From Erwinia oleae (GTDB lineage: Bacteria; Pseudomonadota; Gammaproteobacteria; Enterobacterales; Enterobacteriaceae): a stretch of DNA of 59,895 nucleotides. Shown here one piece after another: positions 9,118 through 19,458 of this stretch. The stretch's first letter is position 1; the number at the start of each line of letters is the position of its first letter. The notes below the pieces were generated by a model, which did no database searches, was not told the DNA's origin, and worked only from the letters and a program-made list of their open reading frames with translations. The stretch is taken from assembly GCF_000770305.1 (NCBI RefSeq), contig NZ_JNVB01000017.1:1-59895 (forward strand), read 5' to 3'. Position numbers and translations under genes: made by a program.

Positions 9118-9942
9118 TTATTCCGCGCTGTATTTTTCCAGTAGCGCCAGGACGATCGCCTCGCTTTCAGCATCGGCCAGGCCGCGATAGTCGCGCGGCC
9201 GGAAGTGCATCTGAAAGGCGGCGATGGTTTTTTGCTGCTGCCGCGCGCTCATCGCAGGCGCGATCTCATAGCCATAACGCGCCAGCAGGCCGAGCAGGCG
9301 TTGCCGATCCACCGGCTGCATGGGCGCACGTCCCGCCAGATAGAACGTCACGCGATCGGCATCGGGCCATGCGCCGATGCCTTCCGCCGCCAGCCATTGC
9401 CAGGGAAACAACGGGCCGGGATCCTGCTTGCGCTGCGCGGCGATATCGCTGTGCCCCACCACGTTTTGCGGCCTGATGCCGTAGCGCAAAATGATGTCGC
9501 GCATCAGCGGCATCAACGCAGCCATTTGCGGCTGCGGGAAAGGAAACCAGACGCGTCCCGCTGCGGTTTTGTGGAAGCCCTGGTTTTCCAGTTCGATGCC
9601 GATGGAGGTGTCATTGATGCGCGTTGCGCCGCGCCAGTAGCTGGCGCCCGCATGCCAGGCAAGCTCCGTTTCCGGCACCAGCCTGAGTAACACCGGCCGA
9701 CCGCTCTTTTCCGGCGGCGAGGCCGGGATCAGATAGTGCGCGCTGACCTCCCGATCGGTCAGCGTGTTCAACGAAGACGCAAAATCGCCAGCGGTATAGT
9801 GAATTACCAGCACCTTCACGCGTGGCCGCGCGCCCAGCGCCGGGTGGCGCGTATCCACCACATAGCCGTCGTGCCGCTCGAACCCTTTTGATACGCACGC
9901 GGTCAGCAGCAGCGCCATTACCGTCAGCAGCAGAACCCGCAT
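9118..9942 (-). CDS. amiD: N-acetylmuramoyl-L-alanine amidase AmiD (outer-membrane lipoprotein)
   Basis: AmiD cleaves the MurNAc-L-Ala bond of murein and anhydro-murein fragments from the inner face of the outer membrane. The 274-aa protein starts with a lipoprotein signal (LLLTAC, lipid-bearing Cys16) and has an amidase_2 domain with zinc ligand His48 in VIHYTAGD and the GHSDIAAQRKQDPG segment. A peptidoglycan-binding domain follows at about 200-274. It overlaps the ybjQ stop by one base (TGATG), so both are translated from one message. Confidence 0.95.
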   Translation of the reverse strand: MRVLLLTVMALLLTACVSKGFERHDGYVVDTRHPALGARPRVKVLVIHYTAGDFASSLNTLTDREVSAHYLIPASPPEKSGRPVLLRLVPETELAWHAGASYWRGATRINDTSIGIELENQGFHKTAAGRVWFPFPQPQMAALMPLMRDIILRYGIRPQNVVGHSDIAAQRKQDPGPLFPWQWLAAEGIGAWPDADRVTFYLAGRAPMQPVDRQRLLGLLARYGYEIAPAMSARQQQKTIAAFQMHFRPRDYRGLADAESEAIVLALLEKYSAE

Positions 9943-10262
9943 CAGCCAACCTTCACCGCTGTGCCGCTCACGCTCACCATCAGCATGCTGCCGTCTTTGC
10001 CGACGGTTTCATAATCGATATCAATGCCGACCACGGCGTTCGCCCCCAGCGCTTTTGCCTGCTCTTCCAGCTCGGCGAAGGCAATTTGCCGCGCTTTGCG
10101 CAGCTCTTTTTCATAAGCGCCAGAGCGGCCGCCAACAATGTCGCGAATACCGGCGAAGAAATCACGAAAAATGTTGGCACCCAGAATGGCCTCGCCGGTG
10201 ACGACGCCGCAGTAATCGCGGATGGCATGACCTTCAAGCGTTGGCGTGGTAGAAAACTTCAT
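9942..10262 (-). CDS. ybjQ: YbjQ/UPF0145 family protein
   Basis: The function is unknown. The 106-aa protein matches YbjQ almost throughout ([51 protein letters not shown]) and lacks membrane segments; the fold belongs to the heavy-metal-binding-like YbjQ family. The start [11 protein letters not shown] is chosen over an upstream one because of the family match and the AGGAG-containing stretch before it. It is cotranscribed with amiD and divergent from ybjP, as in E. coli. Confidence 0.94.
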   Translation of the reverse strand: MKFSTTPTLEGHAIRDYCGVVTGEAILGANIFRDFFAGIRDIVGGRSGAYEKELRKARQIAFAELEEQAKALGANAVVGIDIDYETVGKDGSMLMVSVSGTAVKVG

Positions 10263-10360
10263 TAGTTGCTCCTGTCGGTAATTGTCATAGCCCTTGCGGC
10301 TAAGCAAGCGACTATACTGTATGCTAAAAAATGTCATCCAGAAACAATAAGGAAATCAAG

Positions 10361-10894
10361 ATGAAATATCTCGCCGTAATGGCTCCGCTTGCGCTGCTGC
10401 TCAGCGCCTGTACCACGGTTGAACCCGCTTATAAGGATATCGGCACCCGCATGGGACCGTGCGTTGACGGCGGCCCGGATACCGTTGCGCAAAAATTCTA
10501 TGATTTGCGAACCGCGCAGCCTTCACAGGGCCTGCCAGATGCACAACTGCTGGCAAAATATCGCCCTTACCTGAGCGACAAACTTTATCAAACGCTGTTA
10601 AAAGCCAGGAGCGAAGGTAAAAGCGATCCGGCGCTGAGCGGCGATATCTTCTCAAGCCTCGCCGCCGGCCCCACTTCTGCCGACGTGGCCGACGCCTCAA
10701 CCATTCCGAATACCGATGCAAGAAACATTCCGCTGCGCGTCTCGCTAAGCCGTGACGGCAGCAACGGCGCGGAATGGCAGGATGAAGTATTAATGGTGCG
10801 GGAAGGCACCTGCTGGACGGTGGATGACATCCGCTATACGCACAATAACGCCCATCTGGAAGGCGGATCGCTCAGCCAGCTGCTGCTGAAATGA
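10361..10894 (+). CDS. ybjP: putative lipoprotein YbjP
   Basis: An uncharacterised lipoprotein of 177 aa. The ATG at 10361 follows AAGGAAA; the leader ends in the lipobox LLLSAC with Cys17 as the lipidated residue, and TTV after it suggests outer-membrane sorting. Conserved blocks with E. coli YbjP are GPCVDGGPDTVAQ, the PYLSDKL segment, STIPNTDARNIPLRV and WQDEVLM. It diverges from ybjQ-amiD and precedes the art operon. Confidence 0.9.
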   Translation: MKYLAVMAPLALLLSACTTVEPAYKDIGTRMGPCVDGGPDTVAQKFYDLRTAQPSQGLPDAQLLAKYRPYLSDKLYQTLLKARSEGKSDPALSGDIFSSLAAGPTSADVADASTIPNTDARNIPLRVSLSRDGSNGAEWQDEVLMVREGTCWTVDDIRYTHNNAHLEGGSLSQLLLK

Positions 10895-10897
10895 CGG

Positions 10898-10922
10898 TAA
10901 TGCGCGCTTCGGCGCGCGTTAT
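10898..10922 (+). terminator. ybjP terminator with UUCG loop
   Basis: AATGCGCGC and GCGCGCGTT pair through nine bases around a TTCG tetraloop. The following ATTAT is a poor T tract. Confidence 0.5.
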
Positions 10923-11060
10923 TATGTGCACAAATTGCGCGATTTTGTGCCAGATCATGGCTTCTGTTAATGGCTGAAAATGATTTTTACGCGCGATGAT
11001 TGCATAACTATGCCGTCAACGTTAAGATTCGCAGCATTAATGGCTATTCACTTTTGACGC

Positions 11061-11789
11061 ATGAGTATTCAACTTAACGGTATCAATTGTTTTTACGGCG
11101 CTCATCAGGCGCTTTTTGACATCAATCTGACCTGCCCTGAAGGCGAAACGCTGGTGCTGCTCGGACCGAGCGGCGCTGGCAAGAGTTCGCTATTGCGTGT
11201 ACTGAACCTGCTGGAGATGCCACGTTCCGGCACCATGAGCATTGCGGGCAGAAATATTGATTTTACCAAAACGCCGTCTGATCCCACCATTCGCGAACTG
11301 CGTCAAAATGTTGGCATGGTCTTTCAGCAGTACAACCTCTGGCCGCATCTGACGGTAATGCAGAATCTCACTGAAGCGCCGTGCCGCGTGCTGGGACTGA
11401 GCAAAGAACAGGCGCGCGCCCGCGCCGACAAGCTGCTTGAGCGCCTGCGCCTGACCTCTTTTTCCGATCGCTTTCCTCTGCATCTTTCCGGCGGGCAGCA
11501 GCAGCGCGTTGCGATTGCGCGCGCGCTGATGATGGAGCCGGCGGTGCTGCTGTTTGATGAACCCACCGCCGCGCTGGACCCGGAGATCACCGCACAAATT
11601 GTCTCCATCATTCGTGAACTGTCGCAAACCCATATCACGCAGGTGATCGTCACGCATGAGAAAGAGGTTGCCCGTAAAACCGCCAGTCGCGTGGTGTATA
11701 TGGAAAACGGCTGCGTGGTCGAGCAGGGCGATGCCAGCCTTTTCACCCGGCCGCAGACCGACGCGTTTGCCCACTATCTTTCGCATTAA
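11061..11789 (+). CDS. artP: arginine ABC transporter ATP-binding protein ArtP
   Basis: ArtP powers arginine import with the ArtQM permease. The 242-aa protein equals the E. coli length and has Walker A GPSGAGKS (about residue 36), the Q-loop [11 protein letters not shown], signature LSGGQQQR and Walker [13 protein letters not shown], then the His switch VIVTHE. The ATG has no strong SD. It heads artPIQM; the adjacent upstream spacer 10923-11060 contains a TGCAT-N4-ATGCC half-conserved ARG-box-like element that I consider too weak to call. Confidence 0.97.
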   Translation: MSIQLNGINCFYGAHQALFDINLTCPEGETLVLLGPSGAGKSSLLRVLNLLEMPRSGTMSIAGRNIDFTKTPSDPTIRELRQNVGMVFQQYNLWPHLTVMQNLTEAPCRVLGLSKEQARARADKLLERLRLTSFSDRFPLHLSGGQQQRVAIARALMMEPAVLLFDEPTAALDPEITAQIVSIIRELSQTHITQVIVTHEKEVARKTASRVVYMENGCVVEQGDASLFTRPQTDAFAHYLSH

Positions 11790-11803
11790 TTCAGGATATT
11801 ATG

Positions 11804-12535
11804 ATGAAAAAAACCGTCCTTGCCGCCGTATTAGCCGGTTTAAGCCTGAGCGCAAGCGCCGCACAGACCATCCGTTTTGCCACCGAAGCCTCCTACCCTC
11901 CTTTTGAATTTGTTGACTCAAACAATAAAATCCAGGGTTTTGATGTCGATCTGGCTAACGCGCTGTGCCGCGAAATGAATGCAACCTGCACCTTTACCAA
12001 TCAGGCCTTCGACAGCCTGATCCCCAGCCTGAAATTTCGTCGTTTCGACGCGGTAATGGCCGGTATGGATATCACCCCGGAACGTGAAAAACAGGTGCTG
12101 TTTACCAAAGCCGACTATGACAACTCGGCACTGTTTATCGCGCAGAAGGGTAAAGTTGCCTCTGCCGCGGCGCTGAAAGGCAAGCGCGTCGGCGTGCAAA
12201 ATGGCACCACGCACCAGAAATATCTTGCTGAAAAAATGGCTGACGTCAGTACCGTGCCGTACGACAGCTATCAGAACGCCATTCTCGATCTGAAAAACGG
12301 CCGTATTGATGCGGTATTTGGTGATACCGCCGTTGTAAACGCGTGGCTGAAGCAGAACGCCAGCCTGGCGGCGGTGGGCGAAAAAGTAACGGACAAAGCC
12401 TACTTCGGCACTGGTTTAGGCATTGCGGTTCGTCAGGGAAATACCCAACTGCAAAGCCAGTTCAACGCCGCGCTGGATAAAATCAAAACCGACGGCACTT
12501 ATAAAACGCTCTACAGCAAATGGTTTCAGCAGTAA
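11804..12535 (+). CDS. artI: arginine-binding periplasmic protein ArtI
   Basis: This is a solute-binding protein for the ArtPQM importer. The signal peptide is MKKTVLAAVLAGLSLSASA, cut before AQTIRFATEAS. The mature protein carries family motifs YPPFEF, GFDVDLANALC and MDITPEREK. The second ATG (11804) is chosen because it gives better spacing to AGGA and the usual length of 243 aa. It lies between artP and artQ, with artQ starting six bases downstream. Confidence 0.96.
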   Translation: MKKTVLAAVLAGLSLSASAAQTIRFATEASYPPFEFVDSNNKIQGFDVDLANALCREMNATCTFTNQAFDSLIPSLKFRRFDAVMAGMDITPEREKQVLFTKADYDNSALFIAQKGKVASAAALKGKRVGVQNGTTHQKYLAEKMADVSTVPYDSYQNAILDLKNGRIDAVFGDTAVVNAWLKQNASLAAVGEKVTDKAYFGTGLGIAVRQGNTQLQSQFNAALDKIKTDGTYKTLYSKWFQQ

Positions 12536-12541
12536 CTTTAC

Positions 12542-13261
12542 ATGAACGAACTCTATTCACTTGCAGGCGCCGCCGCGATGACGCTCGGCCTTGCGCTTTG
12601 CGCGCTGGCGGCAGGCCTGATTCTGGCGATGATCTTTGCCGCCGGTGAGTCTTCCCGCTGGCGACTGCTTTCGTGGCCGACGACGGGCCTGGTCACGCTG
12701 TTTCGTGGCCTGCCGGAAATTCTGGTGGTGCTGTTTGTCTATTTCGGCGCTTCACAGCTTTTACTGACGCTTTCAGACGGCTTCAGCCTCAATCTGGGCA
12801 TTGTTCAGTTCCCGGTGCAGGTCAATATTGAGAATTTTGACGTCAGCCCGTTCCTGTGCGGCGTGATTGCACTCGCTATTCTTTACGCTTCCTATGCTTC
12901 GCAGACGCTGCGCGGCGCGCTGAAAGCCGTGCCGGTAGGCCAGTGGGAATCCGGCCGGGCGCTGGGTATAAAGACGTCGGCCTGTTTTTTTCGCCTGATC
13001 CTGCCACAAATGTGGCGCCACGCGCTGCCGGGCCTGGGCAATCAATGGCTGGTTCTGCTGAAGGATACGGCGCTGGTTTCGTTAATCAGCGTGAATGATA
13101 TTATGCTGCAAACCAAAAGCATTGCGGTGCGCACCCAACAACCCTTTACCTGGTATCTGATCGCCGCCGCGGTTTATCTGGTGATTACGCTTTTCAGCCA
13201 GCGGATACTGAAGCGCATCGACGCGCGCGCCACCCGTTTTGAGCGGGGACAATCATCATGA
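12542..13261 (+). CDS. artQ: arginine ABC transporter permease ArtQ
   Basis: The inner-membrane permease of 239 aa has about five hydrophobic spans and the polar amino-acid permease signature around [17 protein letters not shown]. The EAA-like loop is [29 protein letters not shown], though the stretch is cited only for its Gly and Leu-Pro pattern. It ends in an ATGA overlap with artM, so the two permease subunits are translationally coupled. Confidence 0.96.
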   Translation: MNELYSLAGAAAMTLGLALCALAAGLILAMIFAAGESSRWRLLSWPTTGLVTLFRGLPEILVVLFVYFGASQLLLTLSDGFSLNLGIVQFPVQVNIENFDVSPFLCGVIALAILYASYASQTLRGALKAVPVGQWESGRALGIKTSACFFRLILPQMWRHALPGLGNQWLVLLKDTALVSLISVNDIMLQTKSIAVRTQQPFTWYLIAAAVYLVITLFSQRILKRIDARATRFERGQSS

Positions 13262-13926
13262 TGAGCTATCTGCCGGAACTGATGAAGGGGCTGCAAACCA
13301 GCCTGACGCTGACGCTCGCCTCACTGCTGCTGGCGCTGCTGTTCGCCCTGCTGTTTACGGTGATTCTGTCGCTGAAAACGCCGCTGTTCAGCCCGTTAGT
13401 GCGCGTATGGATCACGCTGTTTACCGGCACGCCGCTACTGGTGCAGATCTTTTTAATCTATTACGGGCCCGGACAGTTTCCTTCAATCCAGTCCATTCCG
13501 TGGCTGTGGCATTTCCTGTCGCAGCCCTGGTTCTGCGCCCTGCTGGCGCTCTCACTTAACAGCGCCGCTTACACCACCCTGCTTTTTCACGGCGCGGTAC
13601 GCGCTATTCCGGCAGGCCAGTGGCACGCCTGTGCCGCGCTGGGCATGGATAGAAAGAGTTCGCTGCGCATTCTGCTTCCGTACGCCTTTAAGCGTGCGCT
13701 CTCTTCATATTCCAACGAGGTGGTGCTGGTCTTTAAAAGCACGTCTCTGGCCTATACCATCACCCTGATGGAAGTGATGGGACACGGGCAGCTTCTGTAT
13801 GGACGCACCTATGACGTGACGGTTTTTGCCGCCGCCGGCCTGATCTATCTCTGCGTAAACGGCATGCTTACGCTGCTGATGCGGCTGATCGAACGTCGCG
13901 CGCTGGCGTTTGAACGACGAAATTAA
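13258..13926 (+). CDS. artM: arginine ABC transporter permease ArtM
   Basis: ArtM pairs with ArtQ. The 222-aa protein has the E. coli length, the [20 protein letters not shown] segment and a cytoplasmic coupling loop around [24 protein letters not shown]. Translation starts inside the artQ stop codon. A hairpin (13936-13953) follows, and artJ starts 129 bp downstream with room for its own promoter. Confidence 0.96.
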   Translation: MMSYLPELMKGLQTSLTLTLASLLLALLFALLFTVILSLKTPLFSPLVRVWITLFTGTPLLVQIFLIYYGPGQFPSIQSIPWLWHFLSQPWFCALLALSLNSAAYTTLLFHGAVRAIPAGQWHACAALGMDRKSSLRILLPYAFKRALSSYSNEVVLVFKSTSLAYTITLMEVMGHGQLLYGRTYDVTVFAAAGLIYLCVNGMLTLLMRLIERRALAFERRN

Positions 13927-13935
13927 TCTCTTTCT

Positions 13936-13953
13936 GACGGCAGTGATGCCGTC
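13936..13953 (+). other. hairpin between artM and artJ
   Basis: GACGGCA and TGCCGTC pair around GTGA. There is no T run, so it may protect the artPIQM 3' end or weaken read-through rather than terminate. Confidence 0.4.
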
Positions 13954-14055
13954 GGAATCGCCCGGAAACAGCCTTTCCTGAGCGGTTAATCTGCGGATAG
14001 CCTGCCAGCGTTGTGATGCATAATGGTCGGGTTTTTTACGCAAGGACCGTAGATC

Positions 14056-14793
14056 ATGCACCAACTTGTTCAGATCTTTTTGCTCGCCTGCTTCAGCGTG
14101 AATGCGATGGCCGCCGGGACGCTTCGCTTCACCACCAGCGCCACTAATCCGCCGTTTGAGTATTACAACGCTGATAACACGCTGACCGGTTTTGATATTG
14201 ATCTGGCTGAGGCGATTTGCCAGCGACTGAACGTAACCTGTCAGTTTACCAATAACACCTTTGAGCGGCTGCTCCCCTCGCTGAAATATGAGCACTACGA
14301 TGCCGCTATCTGCGCGCTGGATATTACCCCTGCCCGACAGGAAGATGTCGACTTTACCGAACCCTATCGCACCAACTCAAGCTCCCTGATTGCCACTAAA
14401 GGCCGCTTTCAACACATCAGCCAGCTTGCGGGCAAGCGCGTAGGCGTGGTGAATGGCACCACGCAGCAGGCCTGGCTGGCTGAAGCGCAGCCAGACATTA
14501 TTGCAGTGAACTACGACAGCTTTCAGAACGCCCTGCTCGACATCAGGCACAATCGGCTTGATGGCATTTTTGGCGACACCTTCTCCATGCGGGAACTGTT
14601 CAAGACCAACCCGCAGCTGGCGCAGGTTGGCGAACCTGTCACCGACGGGCGCTACTTTGGCTACGGCATCGGCATTGCGGTACACAAAAATAATACCGCG
14701 CTGAAAAACAGCCTTAACAGCGCACTGCAAAGCCTGAAAAAAGACGGCACGCTGGAAAAGTTGAATCGCCGCTGGTTAGGCATTCAGCATTGA
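14056..14793 (+). CDS. artJ: arginine-binding periplasmic protein ArtJ
   Basis: A second periplasmic binding protein feeding ArtPQM, 245 aa. The signal peptide ends at about residue 19 (NAMAA). The mature part resembles ArtI ([45 protein letters not shown]). It is noticeably diverged from E. coli ArtJ; for example [10 protein letters not shown] replaces the usual SGMDITPERS, so ligand preference could differ. Its last ten bases overlap the convergent rlmC 3' end. Confidence 0.9.
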   Translation: MHQLVQIFLLACFSVNAMAAGTLRFTTSATNPPFEYYNADNTLTGFDIDLAEAICQRLNVTCQFTNNTFERLLPSLKYEHYDAAICALDITPARQEDVDFTEPYRTNSSSLIATKGRFQHISQLAGKRVGVVNGTTQQAWLAEAQPDIIAVNYDSFQNALLDIRHNRLDGIFGDTFSMRELFKTNPQLAQVGEPVTDGRYFGYGIGIAVHKNNTALKNSLNSALQSLKKDGTLEKLNRRWLGIQH

Positions 14794-15917
14794 ATACGCT
14801 TCAGCAGCGTCAGTACTTCACTGTGCGCGGTATGAGGAAACATATCAAACAGCTGTACTTTCTCAATGGCGTAATCAGTCAGCAAAGCAATATCACTGGC
14901 CATGGTGCTGGCGTTGCAGCTTGAATAAAGGATCCAGGGCGGCGCCATCTCGCTCAGCCAGCGGCAGAGTTCTGCGCCGATGCCGCGTCGTGGTGGATTC
15001 ACCAGCACCAGATCCGCCACGGCGCCTTCCCCGGTCGCAAAGGCGGTTGAGTCGAGAGCGGCAAAGCTGACGTGTTGTAATCCCATTTGATCCGCCGCGC
15101 GTCGCGCGCAGGCAATCGCCTCAGCGCTGATCTCAATACCGGTCAGGCGCATATCCGGCGTAGCGCAGTGCAGGCCAAAACCGCCCACGCCGCAAAACAG
15201 ATCCCACATGCTGGTCACCGACAGCGCGCTGACCCAGCGGCGAGCGGTGGCATAGAGCGCGGCCGCGACCTGCGGGTTGGTCTGGAAAAAGCTTTGTGGT
15301 CGGATCCACAACGGCACGTCATTAAGCTGCTCGGGTAGCGCCTGATGATCGGTCAGAATGATCTCTTCATCACCTTCGAGGATCGCCATAGCGACCGGCT
15401 GAATATTCACCGAGATCACCCGCAGCTGCGGCAGCTGCTGCTGAAGCCACGGCAGCGCCCGACGCAGCGCATCCAGTTTGGTTTTCGAGCGCAGGACGAA
15501 GCGCAGCATCAGTTCGCCGCTGGCGGCGCTTTCGGTCAGAAGAATAAACTTCAGCTCGCCGCGCCTGCGCACAACGTGATAAGGCGTCAGCCCGGCGCGC
15601 GCGATAAACGGTTTGAGCTGCGTAAAAATTGCTTCAAAGGTGTCAGGATAGAGCGGGCAGCCGGTGAGATCCACCGGCGTGCCATCGCGGTGCAGCAGAC
15701 CTAACAGCGGGCGTTCGACGCTGCCGCTGACCACCATTTTCGCCTTATTGCGAAACTTTTCCTGGGGCGAAGTGACCGGCGGCAGCCACGTTTTAACCGG
15801 CTGCTGCGCCAGCAGCGCGTGCAGCTGCGACTGCTTTTGTTCCAGTTGCGTGGTATAGGGAAGCGGCAGCCACTGGCACGAGCGGCAGCGTTCGGCATCA
15901 TAGAGAGCGCAGTGCAT
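14784..15917 (-). CDS. rlmC: 23S rRNA (uracil-747-C5)-methyltransferase RlmC
   Basis: RlmC methylates U747 of 23S rRNA with SAM. The start [16 protein letters not shown] at 15917 matches the family; an ATG at 15935 adds six unmatched residues, and neither has a clear SD. The cysteines in that N-terminal segment plus the one in GCPLYP form the 4Fe-4S site. The methyltransferase core shows [23 protein letters not shown] and the nucleophile Cys in YSSCNA. Length is 377 aa against 375 in E. coli. Confidence 0.95.
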   Translation of the reverse strand: MHCALYDAERCRSCQWLPLPYTTQLEQKQSQLHALLAQQPVKTWLPPVTSPQEKFRNKAKMVVSGSVERPLLGLLHRDGTPVDLTGCPLYPDTFEAIFTQLKPFIARAGLTPYHVVRRRGELKFILLTESAASGELMLRFVLRSKTKLDALRRALPWLQQQLPQLRVISVNIQPVAMAILEGDEEIILTDHQALPEQLNDVPLWIRPQSFFQTNPQVAAALYATARRWVSALSVTSMWDLFCGVGGFGLHCATPDMRLTGIEISAEAIACARRAADQMGLQHVSFAALDSTAFATGEGAVADLVLVNPPRRGIGAELCRWLSEMAPPWILYSSCNASTMASDIALLTDYAIEKVQLFDMFPHTAHSEVLTLLKRIQC

Positions 15918-15968
15918 GGCGAAGGTTAAATCCATAAAACATGGTGCGGATTAGCATTATATCACCGT

Positions 15969-16448
15969 TCAGTGCGGACGGAAAAACCGGCGGCTGCTGG
16001 CCGGACAGAACAGCAGAAACAGCACCAGCAAATCGGGTAACGTTTGTGAAATCAGCACGTTAACGATTTGCAGGTTATTCTCTCCGTGAATGCTGAAAAT
16101 TTCCGGATAGCTCCAGCCCATCGAGGCGATAAACATATAGAACAGCTTAATCAACTGCGTCAACGCATAGCCCCAGCGGCCCCAGTTGCGGCCATACATC
16201 AGCGCAATGGCGCAGCGTAGTTCAATAAAGAACATAAGCTGGCTGGCAATAAAAATCAGCGTGGAATCCCAGGCCTGTGCGCTGCGATGAAGAAAATTCA
16301 TCAACTCATCCAGCCCCAGTTCCCCAACCTGTAACGCCACGCTAAGGCAGCGCATAGCGATAATCGCGATACCGGCAATCAGTACCTGCACCGGAATGGT
16401 CGCAGAAGCGTGCAGTACCGCTTTACTTTCTCTGAGCACGTCTGACAT
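15969..16448 (-). CDS. ybjO: inner-membrane protein YbjO (DUF2593)
   Basis: An uncharacterised membrane protein of 159 aa with about four hydrophobic segments. The ATG at 16448 sits behind a strong GGAGGAAAG, so the 11-codon upstream extension is rejected. Position between potI and rlmC on the same strand is the E. coli order, which supports the assignment. Its cotranscription with potFGHI suggests, but does not show, a role in the polyamine-related envelope response. Confidence 0.82.
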   Translation of the reverse strand: MSDVLRESKAVLHASATIPVQVLIAGIAIIAMRCLSVALQVGELGLDELMNFLHRSAQAWDSTLIFIASQLMFFIELRCAIALMYGRNWGRWGYALTQLIKLFYMFIASMGWSYPEIFSIHGENNLQIVNVLISQTLPDLLVLFLLFCPASSRRFFRPH

Positions 16449-16477
16449 AGCTTTCCTCCGCCGGATGCCCTCATGCC

Positions 16478-17332
16478 TCACAACGTCTGGTGTGCGCCAC
16501 GTGCCTTCTGTCTGTCGCGCAGCCGCTGTTTCTCTTCATGCGCCATCACGCGCCAGGCGATGAACCCGACAATGCCGACCACAAACAGGATAAGCGTTGC
16601 CAGCGCGTTGATCTCCGGATTTACGCCGCGACGCACGGTAGCAAATATCTGCATCGGCAGCGTGGTGGCGCCGGGGCCGGTCACGAAGCTGGCAATCACC
16701 AGGTCATCCAGCGACAGCGTAAACGCCAGCAGCCAGCCGGTGATGATAGCCGGTGCGATCATCGGCACGGTAATGACAAAAAACACCTTGAGCGGCGCGG
16801 CGCCGAGATCCATCGCCGCTTCTTCAATCGATCGATCCAGCTCGCGCAGGCGCGCGTTAATCACCACCGCGACATAGGCGGTGCAGAACGTGACGTGCGC
16901 CAGCCAGATAGTCAGCATGCCGCGATCCGCCGGCCAGCCAAAGGCGTTGCCCATCGCCACAAACAGCAGCAGCAGTGAGAGGCCGGTGATAACGTCAGGC
17001 ATTACCAGCGGCGCGGTCAGCATAAACGCAAAGCCGGTCGAGCCTTTAAAGCGTCCGAAACGCACCACGATCACCGCCGCGATCGTGCCCAGCACCGACG
17101 CCGCCGTGGCCGCCAGCGCGGCGATGGACAGGCTCAGCGTCACGGCGCTTATCATTGCACCGTCGTGAAAAAGCACTCTGTACCAGTGCAGCGAGAATCG
17201 CTCCCAGGCGGCCAGCTGCGACGCGTTGAAGGAGTATATAACCAACAGCGCCATCGGTGCGTACAGGAAGAAAAAGCAGACGATGAGGATCGCCGTCCGC
17301 CAGGGCGAACGAATTGTCGGTAAGGCGCTCAT
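16478..17332 (-). CDS. potI: putrescine ABC transporter permease PotI
   Basis: One of the two inner-membrane permeases of the putrescine-specific PotFGHI importer, 284 aa, with six predicted spans. Conserved blocks are VRFGRFKGSTGFAFMLTAPLVMPD (quoted for position near residue 90), ITGLSLLLLF, AHVTFCTAYVAVVI and the coupling loop DRSIEEAAMDLGAAPLKVFF. The start overlaps the potH stop by four bases (ATGA). The C-terminus runs about three residues longer than in E. coli. Confidence 0.96.
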   Translation of the reverse strand: MSALPTIRSPWRTAILIVCFFFLYAPMALLVIYSFNASQLAAWERFSLHWYRVLFHDGAMISAVTLSLSIAALAATAASVLGTIAAVIVVRFGRFKGSTGFAFMLTAPLVMPDVITGLSLLLLFVAMGNAFGWPADRGMLTIWLAHVTFCTAYVAVVINARLRELDRSIEEAAMDLGAAPLKVFFVITVPMIAPAIITGWLLAFTLSLDDLVIASFVTGPGATTLPMQIFATVRRGVNPEINALATLILFVVGIVGFIAWRVMAHEEKQRLRDRQKARGAHQTL

Positions 17333-18270
17333 TTCTTCTCCCCTGTCGCTCTGTTCTGATGCTTATGGAACCAGATAATCGGCAGGATCAGGATCAGTAA
17401 AATGATCACCGCCAGCGCGGAGGCCACCGGCCAGTCACGATTGTTAAAGAACTCCTGCCACAGCACACGACCAATCATGATGCTGTCGGGGCCGCCGAGC
17501 AGTTCCGGGATGACATATTCGCCAACGGCCGGAATAAACACCAGCATCGACCCGGCGATAATGCCGCCTTTGGTGAGCGGCACGATCACGCTGAAAAAGG
17601 TACGCAACGGCCGGGCGCCCAGATCCAATGAGGCTTCGACCAGCGAATAGTCGATGCGCGTCAGCGCCGTATAGATCGGCAGCACCATAAAAGGCAGATA
17701 GCAGTAAACGATGCCGATATACACCGCCAGATTGGTGTAGAGGATCGCTATCGGGTGATCGGTCACGCCCGTCCACATCAGAAAACGATTAAGAATACCG
17801 TTATCGTTCAGGATGCCCATCCAGGCATAAACGCGCACCAGAAACGACGTCCAGGAAGGCAAAATCACCAGCAGCAGCAGAATATTGCGCGTTGACGGTG
17901 CGCTGTGCGCCACCGCCCAGGCCAACGGATAGCCAATCAGCAGGCAGATAACGGTTGAAATGGCCGCCACCTGCAATGAATGCAGATAGGCATCAACATA
18001 GAGGGGATCGTCGGTTAACGTCAGGTAGTTGCCAACGTTCATCACCATTGTCAGCTGATCGTCCGTCCACGACAGCAGCTCGGTATAGGGCGGGATGGCG
18101 CGGGCAATATCCGCAAAGCTTATCTTCAGCACAATCAGAAACGGCAGTAAGAACAGCAGGATCAGCCAGAGATAAGGTAGCGCAATGACCGCTTTGCGGC
18201 CGTGACGCATCTGCATGCGGGTGATAAAGGCATTTAACGGCCGCGCAGATTTCACTGAATGTTGGCTCAT
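17329..18270 (-). CDS. potH: putrescine ABC transporter permease PotH
   Basis: Partner permease of PotI, 313 aa, with six hydrophobic spans. ALPYLWLILLFLLPFLIVLK opens the first span; the coupling loop YSLVEASLDLGARPLRTFF precedes VIVPLTKGGIIAGSMLVFIP. The sequence closely matches E. coli PotH. It starts 10 bp after potG ends and is translationally coupled to potI. Confidence 0.96.
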   Translation of the reverse strand: MSQHSVKSARPLNAFITRMQMRHGRKAVIALPYLWLILLFLLPFLIVLKISFADIARAIPPYTELLSWTDDQLTMVMNVGNYLTLTDDPLYVDAYLHSLQVAAISTVICLLIGYPLAWAVAHSAPSTRNILLLLVILPSWTSFLVRVYAWMGILNDNGILNRFLMWTGVTDHPIAILYTNLAVYIGIVYCYLPFMVLPIYTALTRIDYSLVEASLDLGARPLRTFFSVIVPLTKGGIIAGSMLVFIPAVGEYVIPELLGGPDSIMIGRVLWQEFFNNRDWPVASALAVIILLILILPIIWFHKHQNRATGEKK

Positions 18271-18280
18271 GACTTCTCCG

Positions 18281-19414
18281 CTATACCGTCAGCACGACAC
18301 AACTGTCCGCATCCCAGCAAAGGCGAACTTCATCGCCCCAGGTGGGTGCGCCCTTACGGAAGCGATGCGCGTTCTGCAACTGCGCGCTGATCATCTGTCC
18401 GCTGTGCAATCGTACGTGATAAATAGAGAGATCGCCGAGGTAGGCAATGTGCACCACTTCGCCCACTGCAAAGTTGCAACCGTCTTCCGGGACGGCTTCG
18501 CAAAGCATGACCTTTTCCGGCCTCAGCGCGACGTGCACCGGCACGCCATCCATGACGGAGGCGTCCGAATCCACCTTCATCGGGTGCACCAGGCCGGGAC
18601 TGGCGATGATCAACCCATCGGCCCGTCGCTCGCGCAGCAGTCCTTCAAACAGATTGACCGAGCCGATAAATTCCGCACTGTAACGCGTGGTGGGATGCTC
18701 GTAGATCTCTTCCGGCTCACCAATCTGCACAAACTTGCCGCGATTCATGATTGCAATGCGCCCCGCCATGGTCATCGCCTCTTCCTGATCGTGCGTGACC
18801 ATGACGCAGGTGGCGCCAACGCGTTCAAGAATGTCCACGACCTCAAGCTGCATACGATCACGCAGCTTTTTATCCAGCGCGCCCATCGGTTCATCCAGCA
18901 GCAGCAGTTTAGGACGTTTGGCAAGGCTGCGCGCCAGCGCCACGCGCTGCCGTTGCCCGCCGGATAGCTGATGCGGCTTACGCTTTGCGTACTCCTGCAT
19001 ATGCACCAGCGTCAGCATCTCGGCCACGCGGCTGGCGATTTCACCTTTCGGCAGGCGATCCTGCTTCAGGCCGAAGGCGATATTCTGTTCCACCGTCATA
19101 TGCGGAAACAGCGCGTAGGATTGAAACATCATATTGATGGGACGCTGATACGGCGGCACATGGGAGAGATCCTGACCATCAAGGACAATCTGTCCCGATG
19201 TTGGCGGCTCAAAACCTGCCAGCATGCGCAGCAGCGTGGATTTCCCACAGCCGGATGGGCCCAGCAGGGCAAATATTTCGCCTTTGTAAATCGTCAGATT
19301 GACATCATCAACCGCGTGCTGTCCGTCGAAGGATCTGGTCAGATTGCGGATTTCAAGCAGCGGCGTCAGCGCCTTAGCTGCTTTCTGTTGCGGACGGTGG
19401 ACTGCGTCATTCAC
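18281..19414 (-). CDS. potG: putrescine ABC transporter ATP-binding protein PotG
   Basis: The 377-aa ATPase of the putrescine importer has the E. coli length. Walker A GPSGCGKS, signature LSGGQRQR, Walker B LLLLDEPMGAL and switch VTHDQEE are present. A C-terminal TOBE regulatory domain (about 290-377) contains HVALRPEKVMLCE. It follows potF after 115 bp that hold a partial terminator hairpin. Confidence 0.97.
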   Translation of the reverse strand: MNDAVHRPQQKAAKALTPLLEIRNLTRSFDGQHAVDDVNLTIYKGEIFALLGPSGCGKSTLLRMLAGFEPPTSGQIVLDGQDLSHVPPYQRPINMMFQSYALFPHMTVEQNIAFGLKQDRLPKGEIASRVAEMLTLVHMQEYAKRKPHQLSGGQRQRVALARSLAKRPKLLLLDEPMGALDKKLRDRMQLEVVDILERVGATCVMVTHDQEEAMTMAGRIAIMNRGKFVQIGEPEEIYEHPTTRYSAEFIGSVNLFEGLLRERRADGLIIASPGLVHPMKVDSDASVMDGVPVHVALRPEKVMLCEAVPEDGCNFAVGEVVHIAYLGDLSIYHVRLHSGQMISAQLQNAHRFRKGAPTWGDEVRLCWDADSCVVLTV

Positions 19415-19458
19415 TACCTTTACTCTCCGGCGCTATTCGGATTACGGCGTGGCCGTAG

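Noticed and set aside
10981-11040. ARG-box-like TGCATAACTATGCC before artP
   Set aside because: Too many mismatches in the right half-site to claim by eye.
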